DNA from: Volutella citrinella
Lineage: Eukaryota; Ascomycota; Sordariomycetes; Hypocreales; Nectriaceae
DNA: 64,000 nucleotides
Direction of reading: 5' to 3'
Assembly: GCA_034401135.1 (NCBI GenBank)
Contig: JAWZSP010000005.1
Coordinates: forward strand, 806,001 to 870,000
Shown here one piece after another: positions 20,970 to 33,126 of the stretch. The notes under the pieces were generated by a model that was not told where the DNA came from, did no database searches, and saw nothing but the letters and a program-made list of their open reading frames with translations. Position numbers and translations under genes: made by a program. Within the stretch, counting starts at the first letter, position 1. The number at the start of each line of letters is the position of its first letter.

Positions 20970-22778
20970 GCAGCTGCACGGACTGATGGGAATTTCACCG
21001 ATTCTCGGCCACAGGGGAACGTGGAATTTAGACGGGGATTCTGGGGATAGATTCGCTCTATGGAGACTGCACATGACTAAAAAAAAAAAAACAGGCAATC
21101 GATTGAAGCCATCCCACTTTATAAGCTGGGAGAGCAGAGGCTGATACAGAAGCCCCTCTAGAAGAATAGTGCTACCTAACCTATACCCATGTAATGGACG
21201 CCAAGGGATGCGACAAGCGCTGCAAAGTCGGGAAACGGAATGGGCCAATGGCTTGAAATAATGCTCGTGTTCAGGTATCTCGCTTGTTTCAGTTGGGGGA
21301 CCAGGGGTGAAGTGCATGATTCACAATCGGTGCGTCCCAGAGGCGGGGTTTCTCCATTTCTGAATTTGTCGTGATTGAGGAAAAGGGGGCTCTTGCGCAT
21401 TTATTGATTGACCGACTATTCCAGCGATTGCCTATCTGGACGTTTGCTTTTTCGCATTTGGGTTCGCGTCCGATTGGCTTGAGACTGAGTGTGCCTTGAC
21501 TGAAGTTTGCCCTGCCGCGTTGGCAATCGCCTGTGCTTGGTGGCTGCTATTCAAGGCCTCACCACCTATTGAGCCCGTTATTCACACCCACGTCCTATTG
21601 TATTTGTCGCGAATCGACCAACAGCCACCCAGCCACCCGGTGAACTGAACTTCCAGGACTGCAGTGCAAATCCTGAATATTCAACGCGGGACCAGACGGG
21701 CGTTCAGCGTATAGCGTAATAAATGCTACATGCTCCTAATTTGTCCTACCTACCCTAACTCTAGATCCCTGTGCCACAACACCCCGAAATGATCACTGAG
21801 ACTATGCGCAGCGCCTAATAAATCAGCACGATATCCCAAGACTGAGAAACCTTAGGTCTGTCTATCAGCCATGGGATTAGAAGGAGAAATGATAATGGAG
21901 CACTCGGCATGAAGGCGTGTTTTGGCTTCTCAGTGGGGGAAGGGATTTCCATCAGTCAGCAGCTTGGCTGCCATAATTAGCACCATGGGGTCTCGGACGG
22001 GAACCTGGATCGCTGGTGCCAAACCCAGGAGCCCACTTGGGCCTGTGATTATACGCGCGTCCAGGAGGGTACGTGCTACGACGGTGCTGGCCGTCCTGCA
22101 CTGTCCTCCTTGCAGCGGACTAAGCCCACTTGAGACCTGCCCTTGCCCCTTCCAGAATGCATGTGTGGCGCAGGTCGAGGACCCCTATTCGCCCTCATTG
22201 GACAAGCCACCTGCATTCCAGCCGCCCCCCAGTCAGCCAGGCCAGCCATGGGCCTGCCTGGCCAGCGTGGCTGCTTGCCCAGCGCCGCACCTGCCGGAGC
22301 TAACTTCCAGGTGGCCTTGCGCTGGCTGGGGCCCGAGGCGCGGACATCAGGCACTTTCATCTCTCGATTTCAAGGGCGACCGACATACATCACCATTCGC
22401 CCCTTTGGCCGCATTCATTAACACTTTGCCCTGTCCACTGTCACGGACTCGATCCCGCTTCGCTTGGTCAATCCGTTTGGCCTCAAGGTACGATGCTTGC
22501 CCCGCTGCCTGCTACGCCTTCGTGCTGCGCCTTGCCGCTTGGCCAGCCTGTCGCGCTGACGTTACTGTGTCCTCGGCACTTGGCCCCTCCGTGGCGACGT
22601 CTGAACATCAAGACCAAAGCTAATGCCGTCAACAGCGCTCGATCATCCCGCACGATCCGATTCTCCCATCGCTCTCTTCACTGTATCTTAATGTATTAGC
22701 TTCAAACCGCACGTCCGTTCTACGCGTCCACCCGCTTCTGCGCCGCGACGGTCTCGCTCGTCCTTCGCCTCCGCCATC
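20970..22778. other. 1.8 kb upstream region of kexin, no gene seen
   Basis: Contains a run of 12 A near 21080 and C/G-rich sequence at 22080-22350 that opens spurious long frames (a Pro/Ala/Cys-rich one spans 21922-22623). Composition suggests chance rather than coding. It probably includes the kexin promoter and a long 5' leader. Confidence 0.5.
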
Positions 22779-25385
22779 ATGAAGTTCTCAGCCCTCCTTG
22801 GCCTCGCCGGCCTTGCCGCGCTGGCTGAGGGCACCCGAGTCGCTCGCGACTACGACAAGTACGACTACTATGTCATGCACCTCGAACGATCAACACCCCC
22901 TTCCGACATCGCCAAGCGCCTGGGACTGTCACACGAGGGCCAACTTAGCGAGCTGGACCATCACCACGTGTTCCGCGCTCCCAAGAACGACCACGACGTC
23001 GTCGAGCGCGAGGTCGTCGAGAGGAGGAAGAGGAAACGAGACCTCGGCGGGTCCGACCCTCTCGATGCCGTCCTTCTCACCACCAAGCAGTTCACTCGAC
23101 AGCGCCTCCACAAACGAGTCATCCCCGATCCGCCCCCTGGCTACGTCCCGACTCGACGCAATGACAAGGCCGTCGACTGGGCCGTGGAGCGCCAGGCCAA
23201 GGTCATGAAGGACCTGGAGATCAAGGACCCCATATTCGAAGGGCAATGGCATCTGTTCAACCCTGTCCAGATTGGCCACGATATCAATGTGACGGGGCTG
23301 TGGCAGGAGGGCATCACAGGCAAGAACGCCACCGTTGCCATCGTCGACGATGGCCTCGACATGAACAGCGATGATCTCAAGCCCAATTACTTTGCCGCCG
23401 GCTCTTACGACTTCAACGACCAGGACCCATCCCCGGCTCCCGAGTTGTCGGATGACAGGCATGGCACTCGTTGTGCCGGCGAGGTCTCTGCCGCTCGCAA
23501 CGATGTCTGCGGTCTCGGCGTCGCCTACGATTCTAAGATTGCTGGTATCCGAATCCTGAGCAAGCCTATAAGTGACGCTGACGAGGCCGAGGCCATGATG
23601 TACAAGATGCAAGACAACCAGATCTTCTCATGCTCATGGGGTCCGCCCGACGATGGTCGATCAATGGAGGCTCCCGATATCTTGATCAGACGCGGCATGC
23701 TCCAGGCTATCCAGAAGGGCCGCGGAGGACTTGGCTCCATTTACGTTTTTGCTAGTGGCAACGGTGCCGCTAATGGCGACAACTGCAACTTCGACGGCTA
23801 CACAAACTCCATTTACAGCATTACCGTTGGAGCTGTTGACCGCACCGGAAAGCACCCATACTACTCGGAACTCTGCTCTGCACAGCTCGTCGTCACCTAC
23901 AGCAGTGGCAGTGGTGATAGCATCGTGCGCCCCCCGCCCCTCACGCCTCCTAGACCCATCAAGCTAACAATTCGCAGCACACCACCGATGTCGGCAAAGC
24001 CGCCTGCTACAACGGCCACGGAGGTACTTCCGCTGCAGCTCCCTTGGCTGCTGGTATCTTTGCTCTCGTCATGCAAGTCCGCCCTGATCTCACCTGGAGA
24101 GACGTGCAGTACCTCGCCATGGACACGGCAATTCCCATCGATGACGGCGAGGCCGAATGGCAAGACACAGCCATTGGCAAGAAGTTCAGCCACACCTTTG
24201 GCTATGGAAAGATAGATTCATACTCCATGGTCGAAAAGGCCAAGACTTGGGAAAAGGTCAAGCCCCAGGCCTGGCTCTTTTCTCCCTGGATCCACGTGAA
24301 GAAGGATATTCCAGAGGGCCAGGATGGGTTGGCTGTGACCTTTGAGGTGACCGAGGATATGCTCAAGGAGGCCAATCTGGCTCGGGTGGAACACGTCACC
24401 GTCACCATGAACGTCGAACACACTCGCCGTGGCGACTTGAGCGTCGATCTGATCAGCCCCGCCAAGGTGGTGAGCCACATCGCCACCGCCCGTCAATTTG
24501 ATGCTCATGAGGGTGGCTACGAGGACTGGACCTTCATGAGTGTTGTTCACTGGTAAGTTCGCCTCATCCATCTCACTTTGACCTGTACTAAGAGAGTCTA
24601 GGGGCGAGTCTGGCGTTGGCAAGTGGACCGTTGTTGTCAAGGATAACGTCAAGAACGATAACAAGGGCAAGTTCGTCGATTTCCACCTGAAGCTGTGGGG
24701 TGAGTCCATCGACGCCTCCAAGGCGAAGCTGCTGCCTATGCCCAACAAGGATGACGACAAGGATCACGATATTGTCAGCACTGCGACACTGCCCGCTGCC
24801 ACATTGACTCTTGGAGAACACCCCAAGCCCACGGCCGGAGGGGAAGAGGTTTCGGATCACCCCGTCCGCCCGACCACGGCGCCTAAGCCCAGCGGCACCG
24901 AAGAGGAGTCGGCGACTGGAACAGAGGTAGCACAGGAAGCTACCTCATCGGCATCCTCTAACTGGGTGTCGTGGCTGCCCAGCTTTGGCGCGTCCAAGAC
25001 GGCCCAGGTCTGGATCTACGGAGCCATCGGCCTGATTGCCGTCTTCTGCATCGGTCTTGGTATCTACTTCTGGATCGCCCGCCGCCGCCGCCTGCGCAAC
25101 GATCCACGCAACACGTACGAGTTTGAGCTCATCGACGAGGAGGAGGCCGAGGGCCTAAACGGCGAGAAGGGCGCCGCTGGGGGCAAGAAGTCGCGCCGCA
25201 CCCGTGGCGGTGAGCTCTACGATGCGTTCGCCGAGGGTAGCGACGACGAGGCCTTTGAGGACTACCGCGACGAGCAGCAGCGCTCCTCGGAGCGGCTGCC
25301 GGCGGAAGGCGACCAGTACGTCGTGGGCGGCGAGAGCGACGACGACAGCATAGACGAGGAGAAGCCTCTAGGCGGCAGGCGTTGA
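22779..25385 (+). CDS. KEX2: kexin, subtilisin-like proprotein convertase (KEX2 homologue)
   Basis: Golgi processing protease that cuts secreted precursors after KR/RR. Exons are 22779-23924, 23978-24552 and 24602-25385, giving 834 residues. In order: signal peptide (MKFSALLGLAGLAALAEG), propeptide ending at LHKR about residue 113, S8 catalytic domain with Asp190 (IVDDGLD), His228 (DDRHGT), oxyanion Asn328 (ASGNGA) and Ser400 (GGTSAAAP), P domain (about 490-640, with VTVTMNVEHTRRGDLSVDLISP), Ser/Thr-rich linker, one membrane segment (QVWIYGAIGLIAVFCIGLGI) and an acidic cytosolic tail with YEFELI, probably for TGN retention. The first intron starts with GTGCGC, a weaker donor, but the frame and the SGDSI/HTTDVG junction fit the family. 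It is convergent with SNX4. A housekeeping secretory gene. Confidence 0.97.
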
Positions 25386-25858
25386 TTTGGACTTCGGACA
25401 ACAGTCTTGGGCACACACAGCATTGTTTCAACCAAGCCGGGTTTGACTTTTTTAAAAAAGAGGTCTCGTTATGCATGGGGACAACGGAGTTTGGTGCGTT
25501 GTGGTTGCTGCGTGTATCATCATCAATAATGTGAATCAATAAAACAGTCGGTTTGTTTATTATTAGACTTGGCATCTCCCAATCGGGTGTTCTGGCTCGA
25601 TGGAGGTGAATATGTTTACTGGCGGAACTATTCTGACAACATTACAATGCTCCGCCCACCAGGGCTTCCATGCACCCAGGATGTGTCTCCCCCTTATTTA
25701 AGTCGTCGCCAGGCTCTACGTGCCAGCAGACTTTGCTCAACTGTGGCACACCACGGTCCTGAAAACGCCATTTCGAATCCCTCAAAACGCCTCCGTATTG
25801 ATTGACTTGGCAACGGATACTTGAAACTCCCTCTCCCACCCCGCTCCGTACACCTTGT
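25386..25858. other. convergent 3' region of kexin and sorting nexin
   Basis: 473 bases between two 3' ends. AATAAA-like sequence occurs near 25535 for the kexin transcript. Nothing else is recognised. Confidence 0.5.
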
Positions 25859-27308
25859 TCACCCTCGGGCGGCCGTGACGGCGGCGTCCTTCTCCATCTC
25901 CATGATGTACTTCTCCCAGATGTCAACGACCTCGCCGTAGAACTCAACGTGGCCGTCAGCGAGACTGCCGAGCTGGGCCTTCATCTCGATGCGCTTGATG
26001 CGCTCAAAGTCGGCTACCTCCTTGACGACCTCGTCGTCGAACATGTCGCTCGTGTTACGAGCGGCCTCGACCTCGTGGGTCAGCTCCTCAACGCGCAGCT
26101 CGAGCTTGCGGGCACGCTCACGGCGGGCCTGCTCGTGGTCGACCCCGCGGACGTCCTCGAGCTTGGAGCGGAGGAAGCCGCTGGCGCTCGTCGAGTGGCC
26201 GTGGTTGGCCTGCAGGGCGTCGCGCTCCGAGGTGGACTTGTTGAGGTACTCGGTCAGCTGCTCAAAGTCGAGTTGCTTCTGCTCGCGGGCCTTGAGCAGG
26301 TTCTTGAGGGCCAGCGAGTAGGCCTGCATGTCTCGTAGGGAGCCCAGGTAGTCCTGGTCCGTCAGGTCCTTGAGGCGGCGTAGGTGGGCAGCCGTGTCCT
26401 CGACCGAGGCGGCAAAGGCGTGGATCTCGGGCTCGACACTGGGCTCGAGCGGGATGAGCTTCTGGAACTGCTCGGCCAGGTCGCGCAGGTCGGCCTCGAG
26501 GTCCGTCTCGCGGCGGGCGACGCGCGCGAGCACCTTTTCGATGTGGCCCAGGTCGTCGTCGAGCTTGTCGCTCTTGTCCTTGACCTCGATGAAGCGGCGG
26601 TCCGGGCGGTGGACCTTTGTGAAGGCGTTGATGAATGTGTCGGCAAAGTTGTCAAAGACGCCCGACGACCCGCTGGACGGGTCGCTGGCGGAGCCTGCCC
26701 GGGTGCTGCGGCTGCGCATCGTGGCGTTCCAGTCCTGGCTCTCGAGGAACGTGTGAAGAATGGGAGCCCGTCGCAGCGTCGGGTGCAGCGACAGGCGCAC
26801 CAGGAAGCGCTGCAGCGAGTAGGCTCGGCGCTGCGTGAAGTCGGCGCCGAAGCGGTCGCCCCGGACGTACTCCATGCGCTGCTTGTCAGGCAGCGGCGGG
26901 ACGGCGGCGGCAGGGAAGTCACGCGAGAGCTGCTTGAAGAGGAAGACGAAGTCGGTGAAGCGCCGGCGGACGGTCATGGTTTCGCGGGCGAACGAGGGGA
27001 AGGTGGTCTGCAAGTCGAGGTGAAGAGTTAGATGCGGATTCGCTTTCACATGGAGCTCGAACAGCTGTACATACGTGGGTGGTGATCAAATAGGATACAA
27101 ATGCGTCCTTGGAGCCGTCATTCTCCTTTAGCGGTTGGTTTACGGTGCACTCGAGCCTCTCGGTGCCGAGCGCCGGCGCATTGCGGTCGAGGTTGGTGCC
27201 ATCCGAGGCGTGGCCTTCCTCGCCAGGAGGGGCTGGTCGCGAGGTCTGCTCATGAACGTGCTCGCTCCACGAGACGTTGGAGAAGTCGTCCTGTTCCGTG
27301 GCGGCCAT
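25859..27308 (-). CDS. SNX4: sorting nexin 4 (Snx4/Atg24)
   Basis: PX-BAR protein that recycles cargo from endosomes to the Golgi and takes part in selective autophagy. Exons are 27308-27075 and 27007-25859, giving 460 residues. The PX domain starts near residue 65 and includes VSYLITTH/TTFPSF across the intron, and VRRRFTDFVFLFKQL, the phosphoinositide-binding core. It ends with RAYSLQRFLVRLSLHP. The BAR region (about 200-460) is helical, with RPDRRFIEVKDKSDKLDDDLGHIEKVLARV and repeated charged coiled-coil segments. The acidic, Pro-containing N-terminal leader is usual for fungal Snx4. It is convergent with kexin; both act at the Golgi/endosome, but the adjacency need not mean regulation. 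Confidence 0.93.
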
Positions 27309-28476
27309 GGCTTCTGGACGGACGCCGCCAGAAGGAGGACAGTCGTGATGCAGGCCTTGGGTGCAGATCTGCGTCTATCAATGGCGGGGGAGGACAGGGC
27401 GAGTAGGACCGAGCGCGGGACAGGCGATTTGAGAGCTTCGTGATATTCTCGGGTGGTTTAGGGCGAGCTCGACGTGCACGGGGCTGGCGAGTGCTGGTGG
27501 AGAAGGTGCGGAGAGGAGGAGAGTGGCTCGGTTGAGGCGAGTGAGGTGAGGTTTGTGGTGATTGGGAAGCAGTAGGTTGGCCGGAAGCTGTGGAGGTGGA
27601 CGGCATGGAGTGGCGCAGGGACCAGCCACGTCGTGGAGATGGGGCGGTACTTTGCCCAGAGCGACCAGAGGGTGGAATGGCGGCGAACAGATGTCAGAAA
27701 AATCACATAAAAATTCTAGGGCACGTCCTGGCACTCAGAGAGTCATCTTACTGCTCTTTGGTGCACTCTATTTTCGTATCGGGCCGCAAACTGTGTCTCG
27801 GATGTTCCCTCGCAGGTTGCGTTCTATCGCCAACACATGCACCTCGGGCTTAGGCGATGATGACGCAGTTTGCACCACTAATTCTTAGCGCTATGGCTCT
27901 TCTAGCTTCCAGGCGGCCACTCAGAGGCCGGTTCTGGGTTAGATCCTGGGCTGGGTAAACAGGTGCCTGGACAGGCATCAGTTTAGAACAAGCCATCCAT
28001 CCTTTCTCACTCACAGCGATCAATAATGATTGCCTTTGTCGCTGATCGGGTTGACGTGTACACAGCCATTCTTCGTCATTGGCTATCCTGATCTTCAACA
28101 TGAATGGCCTCCAACTAAGGACGATTGGGTAGGACCATTGTACCCAAGCTGCCCGTTCTCCCAGTATGCAGTATTTTACACTTCTCATTGACTAGAAGAA
28201 AATAACGTAGTGGAATCTATTGCTTTCCGTTGTGTCGAGATTTGACGTCTTGTCTATCCATCCGCCTATCCGAGCGCCAGTCCGACTCCCTTCGCGGGGT
28301 CTCTGCGCTCGTGGTGATACATATAGTGCCGCTGTTGGCCCTACCCGTGCCAGTGAATGCCTTACCATACAGTTCGTACATATGAAACAACTCCAGTCCT
28401 TGGTTTGACTTGTCTCGACCTGCCATACCCTGCCTTTGGGGTATCTGGTCTGATCATCATCGCTGTCATCTCGCTC
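27309..28476. other. intergenic, promoter of SNX4
   Basis: 1.17 kb between the SNX4 start and the 3' end of the LETM1 gene. Several GC-rich frames at 27309-27600 are shadows of the leader region. No further gene is supported. Confidence 0.5.
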
Positions 28477-30214
28477 TTACTTCTTCTCTGCCGCCTTGAC
28501 CTGGGCCTCGGCCTCCTTGGCTTGAGCCTGAGTTAGCTCCAGCTCCGCCTCGACCATCTCGGCCGCAGGCTTCTTCTCCAGGCCCTCAGCTTCGGCAGCA
28601 ACCTGCCTCTCCTCCTTCTCATCAATGTCATCAACATCACGAGGTGTAGCGTAGCCAGTGCTCTGGCTGGCGTGGTCCTGCTGGGCCTCATCCTCGATCA
28701 GCTCCTGCTGCTCCTTGATAACCTCGAGTCGCAGCTTGTTGGTCGCGGCGCCCTCGGCGTTGTGAACCTCGAGCTCAATCTCGTGGTAGAGCTCCTCGGG
28801 GATGGACGAGAGCACACCAATCAGCGCCTCAATCTGGTTGGAGCCCTCGCCGGAGCCCTGTCCGTACATGTAGGCGTTGCTCAGAACCAGAAGGGTCGAG
28901 GGGATGCCCTCCTTGAGTCGGAGGTCCAGCCAGGTCTGCAGGTCCGTTCGCATGCGCGCGGGCGAGACGCTGTGTGTGCGGATTCCACGGGCGGCGCACG
29001 CCATCTGGAGCTCGGCCACAGTCAGGCTGTCCACGCCCTCAAAGGAGATGGCCTTGTCGTCGCGCTTAATCTGGCGCATGCGGTGGCGAATCTGATATCG
29101 CAGCATCATGTCGGTGCCGAATGTGTTGAGGTTCATGTACTTGCACATGGAGACCAGCTGGGGTCGCGACAGGTTGTCCAGGGTCAAGTCGTCCTTGAAC
29201 ACCTTGCACACCTTGATGACATCCTCGGTGGTGGGCGCCTCACCGGTAGAGCGCACCTTGCGGAAGAAGTTGGAAAACTCTTCCTTTTGGGCCGTGGTGG
29301 CCGGGGTTAGCGAGAGGCCAGTCTCGCCGAGCGTCTGGCGCAGGAATGTGCTGACGTCCTTGCGGGTAGATCGCAAGAGGGCGGCCTTGGCCTCCTTGGA
29401 CTTTTGGCCCTCGTAGGTGCTGGGCAGCATGTTGGGGAAGAGCTTGAGGGCGAGGGGCAGCAGGGCCTCACCCAGAGGCACAATGATGAAGACGGAGAAG
29501 GGGATGAGGCGGCCCAGATCCTGGACGGTTCGCTGGAGCTGCTTGTTCTCGCGGCGGGTGAGCTCGTAGCCAGCGGCCATCTTGAGCGCTAGCCGCCAGC
29601 TGATCTTGACCTCAGTGGCCAGCAGCTTGGTGCCATCCCAGTAGTGCTGTGCCTCATGTTTGACCTTTTCCCAGAGCGTCAACTTCTTCTCCTCCTTCTT
29701 GGCAGCGACCACCTCCTGTCCAGCAGAGGGGTCCTGCTTGGCCACGACTTCGGTGGCAGCAGCACCCTCCTTGGCGGACTCGGGCTGCTTGGCGGCTTCG
29801 GTCTTGCTCTCGGCCTTGACCTCCTTGTCCTGCTTCTTAACCGAGGCTGTCGTATCCTTGGGGAGCGGCTTCTTGGCCTGCTCTGCGTTGAATCCGGGCG
29901 GGGGCACAGACGAGCCGTCAGGACGGTGGTGCTCGGTTCCCATGGACCGGTGGGGGATCAGAAGGGCGATGGCCGGGACCTTGACGTGGCGACTGACATG
30001 GCGGTTGATGAGGGCCGGAGTGAGGTTTCGGAGGCGGGCTGCGCAAAAATCAATCAGCACACGATACTTGCCGGCGTATGGAAGGACGGTGCCGCGAAGC
30101 CAGGACAGAGCAGGGCGGGAGAGCAGTCGCCGCAGTGTCAGCAAGAGGCTTACCATTTGCCAGCAAGGGGTTTCGGGCAACGGCCCTTCGGGCGACGCTG
30201 GACGAGGCGCTCAT
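28477..30214 (-). CDS. MDM38: LETM1/Mdm38-type mitochondrial inner membrane protein
   Basis: LETM1-domain protein for mitochondrial K+/H+ exchange and for docking ribosomes at the inner membrane. Exons are 30214-30154 and 30038-28477, giving 540 residues. The short first exon (MSASSSVARRAVARNP) supplies a basic presequence; without it the frame would have to read intron sequence. The signature RLIPFSVFIIVPLGEALLPL then ALKLFPNMLPSTYE lies at about residues 193-228 and includes the single membrane span. The LETM ribosome-binding domain follows, with LSRPQLVSMCKYMNLNTFGTD and SLTVAELQMACAARGIRTHS. The C terminus (from about 470) is an Ala/Glu/Lys-rich coiled coil. The N-terminal 80-160 region is Lys/Glu/Ala rich and probably disordered. 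A housekeeping gene. Confidence 0.95.
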
Positions 30215-31249
30215 GACGAGCAGGGGACTCGGGGTTGAGATTCGGGTTGGCGGAGAGGGAACGACGAGATGGATCGGCGGGAGTGTCGATGCAAGATGTC
30301 GGGAAGATGCAGGAGTGAAGTGCGAGGTGCACGAGGTGGATTGCGCAGCCGAGATTCCAGAACGCTACCCGCTAAAAGAGAGTTATGGCGCTGCTACGCT
30401 AAGGTGTCGACAGAGCAGACGAGACGAATGCGCCGGCCCAGGCGAGCGGAAGAGCTGGAGTTCCGCTATCCGACGTGGCCGCCGTGGCGGAACAATGTTA
30501 ATGCGGGTCGGCCACGCCTTCGCCTCCTTCTACCCTGCATCCGGGTGCTTGCTCGGCGCCCCTCGGCAGGTCACGTGGCACCTTGCCGGTTTCTTGTTGG
30601 GAGGGAAACCCTGCAGACGGCTTTGTCAGCCACGGCAGTCACGGGCATGATTGGTACAAATGGCCTCACTGGCGGAGACGAGTGAGCGGATTCCAGCCCA
30701 ACAACTGTGTTTTGCACTGCCGGAAGCCGGCAGGGACGGCTAATCAATCGCTGGCCACCACGAGGCGTGCATTCCACCAGCCTGCTAATTCATTGGCCTG
30801 CATGCGGCTTGTCCGGCTGCACAATGTGTGCCTCAGCAGACAGCGCATTGGGTGTTTGGCTGCTCTGTTCGTCTGCCCGACCTAATGCCCGAATCCGATT
30901 GACGTATGCCTAAGCTACAATGACTGTAGCTTGAACCCCGCCGTGCCTCACTAAGAATAGTTCAGTCCGCGACGATGACGATGACCTGGCCACAAGTTCT
31001 AACAGTGCATTGGGCAGCCTCGACACCCTGAGACAGGTCCAGGCACTGATCCGCGCTAATTTGTCGCCACCACACGCCATCGGTTGAAACAGACGGTGGA
31101 GCATGGTTGACGCAGCTCGGCGATGAACAATGCACGCAGCCAGCACTGGGACGGACTCGTTCGACTCGCTGTCTGTGACGCAACAAGCTGTTTCCAGTTC
31201 GTCTCCATTCATACCTGCCCTGTCTCGCCCTGCTCCAATCCCGGCCGTA
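30215..31249. other. intergenic, nothing recognised
   Basis: About 1 kb upstream of LETM1 and downstream of the FAH fusion gene. I see no coding or RNA gene here. Confidence 0.5.
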
Positions 31250-33126
31250 TCACAATTCCCCCTTCAGCCCAGCTGCAACTAGATCGACGGCTTCGTACGT
31301 ATGCCAGTGCCCCACGCCGGGGAGCACCAACAGACGCGCATTCTTCAGCGTTGATGCGTAGCGCTCGCCAACCAGTGGAGGAGACGCCTTGTCATCCGAC
31401 CCGATGACGATGATGCTCTCGGTCTCAATCTTCTCCAGCGGCACTGGCTCCGTCGCTCTGGCCGTCGCCCAGCAGCCCTTTGCATACGTTTGAGGGTCTT
31501 GGCCGAGCAGAGTCAAACGCACAGCGGTTACTGCCATGGGGTTGGAACGACGGCTTTGCTCAGACACGGACGTGGCCACAATGGTATCGACTCCCGCACC
31601 CATGCCCCTGGCCCTCACCAGGGCGGCCATCTCGTAGTAAATTTCCGACGCTGCTGGCGGAACCGGGTTCGGCGGCGGACCGATCAGTACGAGCTTCCTC
31701 ACAAGGCCCGGGTGCTCCAAAGTGAACTCGGCAGCTGCTCTGCAGCCTATGGCATGGGCTATGATGGTTGCAGGCTGTTGCGGGGAGATCTGGGCGCGCT
31801 GAAAGATGCCCGCGAGGTCAGCTGCCAGCGACGTAGTCGATATCTCGCTCAGCGGGTGAGTCGAGCTTTGTCCGTGGCCCTCGAGGTCAAATAGGTGCAG
31901 CGAATGAGTCTGTTCGAGGCCGAGCGCATGGATGAGTGGCAGCCAGAACTCCATTGTCGCACCCAAGCCGTGGACGAAGACAATATGCTTGTCTCCAGAG
32001 CCCAGCTTTTCGTAGTGGAGCGGCTTGGAGTTGGTCAAACCGGTTTCCCTAGTAATGTCTGCGGAGTTGGTCCCATTGACGGCTTGGAAGGCAGACTGCG
32101 CAGCGACCGAGGAGCTGCCATCGTCAAGAGGTGGAGCGATCCGGTTGCTCAGCGAGCCCAAGCCCGTGATTGAAACGGTGACCTCGTCACCGGCTTTGAG
32201 GTATACCGGCGGCGACTTGCCAATGCCAACCCCAGCCGGCTAATTAAGAGTAAGCTGATGAGTTGCGATTGACATGAGATGCGCGGAGCGTACCGTTCCA
32301 GTGGCAATTACGTCACCGGACTGAATTGTCTGGCCGGCGGAAATGGCGCTGATCAGAGTTGGAATTGAAAAGATGAGGTCCTCCGACGTTGCGCTCTGTC
32401 GCAGCTCGCCATTCACATGTGTCTGGACCTGAAGCGTTGATGGGAGGTCTGCCTTGGCGACTGCTATAGGACCCTGGATAGACTGTCAGCGGGTCAATTG
32501 ACAGATGCTCATCCGTCACTCACCATGGGGCAGAACGTATCCGGCGATTTTCCAATAAAGAACTGCTTGTGGTCTCGCTGCCTCTCGCGCGCCGTCACGT
32601 CGTTGATGATGGTGTAGCCCCAGACATGGTCCCAGGCGTCCTTCTCCTGGATGCGATACCCCGGCTTCCCCAGAATGACACCGATTTCACCCTCGTAATC
32701 GACGGTCTGGGAAAAGGCCTGGTGCGGGAGCACAATGTCCTCGCCGTGCGCGATTATCGAGGTGACCCTCTTGGTGAAGATGACTGGGTGGCTCGGACGG
32801 GCCACCTTGTCGGAGCTGTCAAAGCCGGAGCTGTTGAACTCGTGGGCGTGCTCCAAGTAATTCTTGCCCACGGCCAGCACGTCGCGGCCGGCAAGGGGAG
32901 GCAGCAGCTTGACCGTGGAGACGGCAATATCGTTTCCGACGGCCACAAGCCTGGCGCCGGGGCCGGCCTCGATGACCTGGTACAGGTTCGCGACGGGCGT
33001 GCCGGCCACAAAGGCCAGCGGCTGGATGAAGCCCCGGCCGGCGTCGAGGTGGCCGATGCGCCCGAGGCCCGTCTCCGGGTCCTGGTACGCGGCGTACTGC
33101 ACGACAAGGGGGGCGGGATGCTCCAT
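31250..33126 (-). CDS. fusion: fumarylacetoacetate-hydrolase-family domain + alpha/beta-hydrolase domain lacking the nucleophile Ser
   Basis: Exons 33126-32524, 32473-32294 and 32239-31250 join in phase 0 to give 590 residues. Residues 1 to about 285 are a FAH-family domain (isomerase, hydratase or decarboxylase of aromatic catabolism and acylpyruvate hydrolases) with VGKNYLEHAHEF, VDYEGEIGVILGKPG, TIINDVTARERQRDHKQFF and SGDVIATGTPAGVG, so the metal site looks intact. After VTVSITGLGS and a linker of about 50 residues comes an alpha/beta hydrolase (about 325-590) with FVHGLGATMEFW, DLEGHGQS, VIGSDDKASPP and PGVGHWHTYEA. The nucleophile elbow reads IIAHAIGC: alanine (residue 424, codon GCC at 31751-31753) replaces the usual GxSxG serine. 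The second domain is therefore probably a non-catalytic or altered partner. No targeting signal. Exon 3 carries the FAH end and the whole hydrolase domain in one open frame, so the fusion is not a splicing guess. Confidence 0.9.

Noticed and set aside
21922..22623. 233-codon open frame upstream of kexin
   Set aside because: Composition is Pro/Ala/Cys-rich and low complexity, it lacks a clear ATG context and family likeness, and several frames of the same GC-rich stretch are open. More likely kexin leader sequence.
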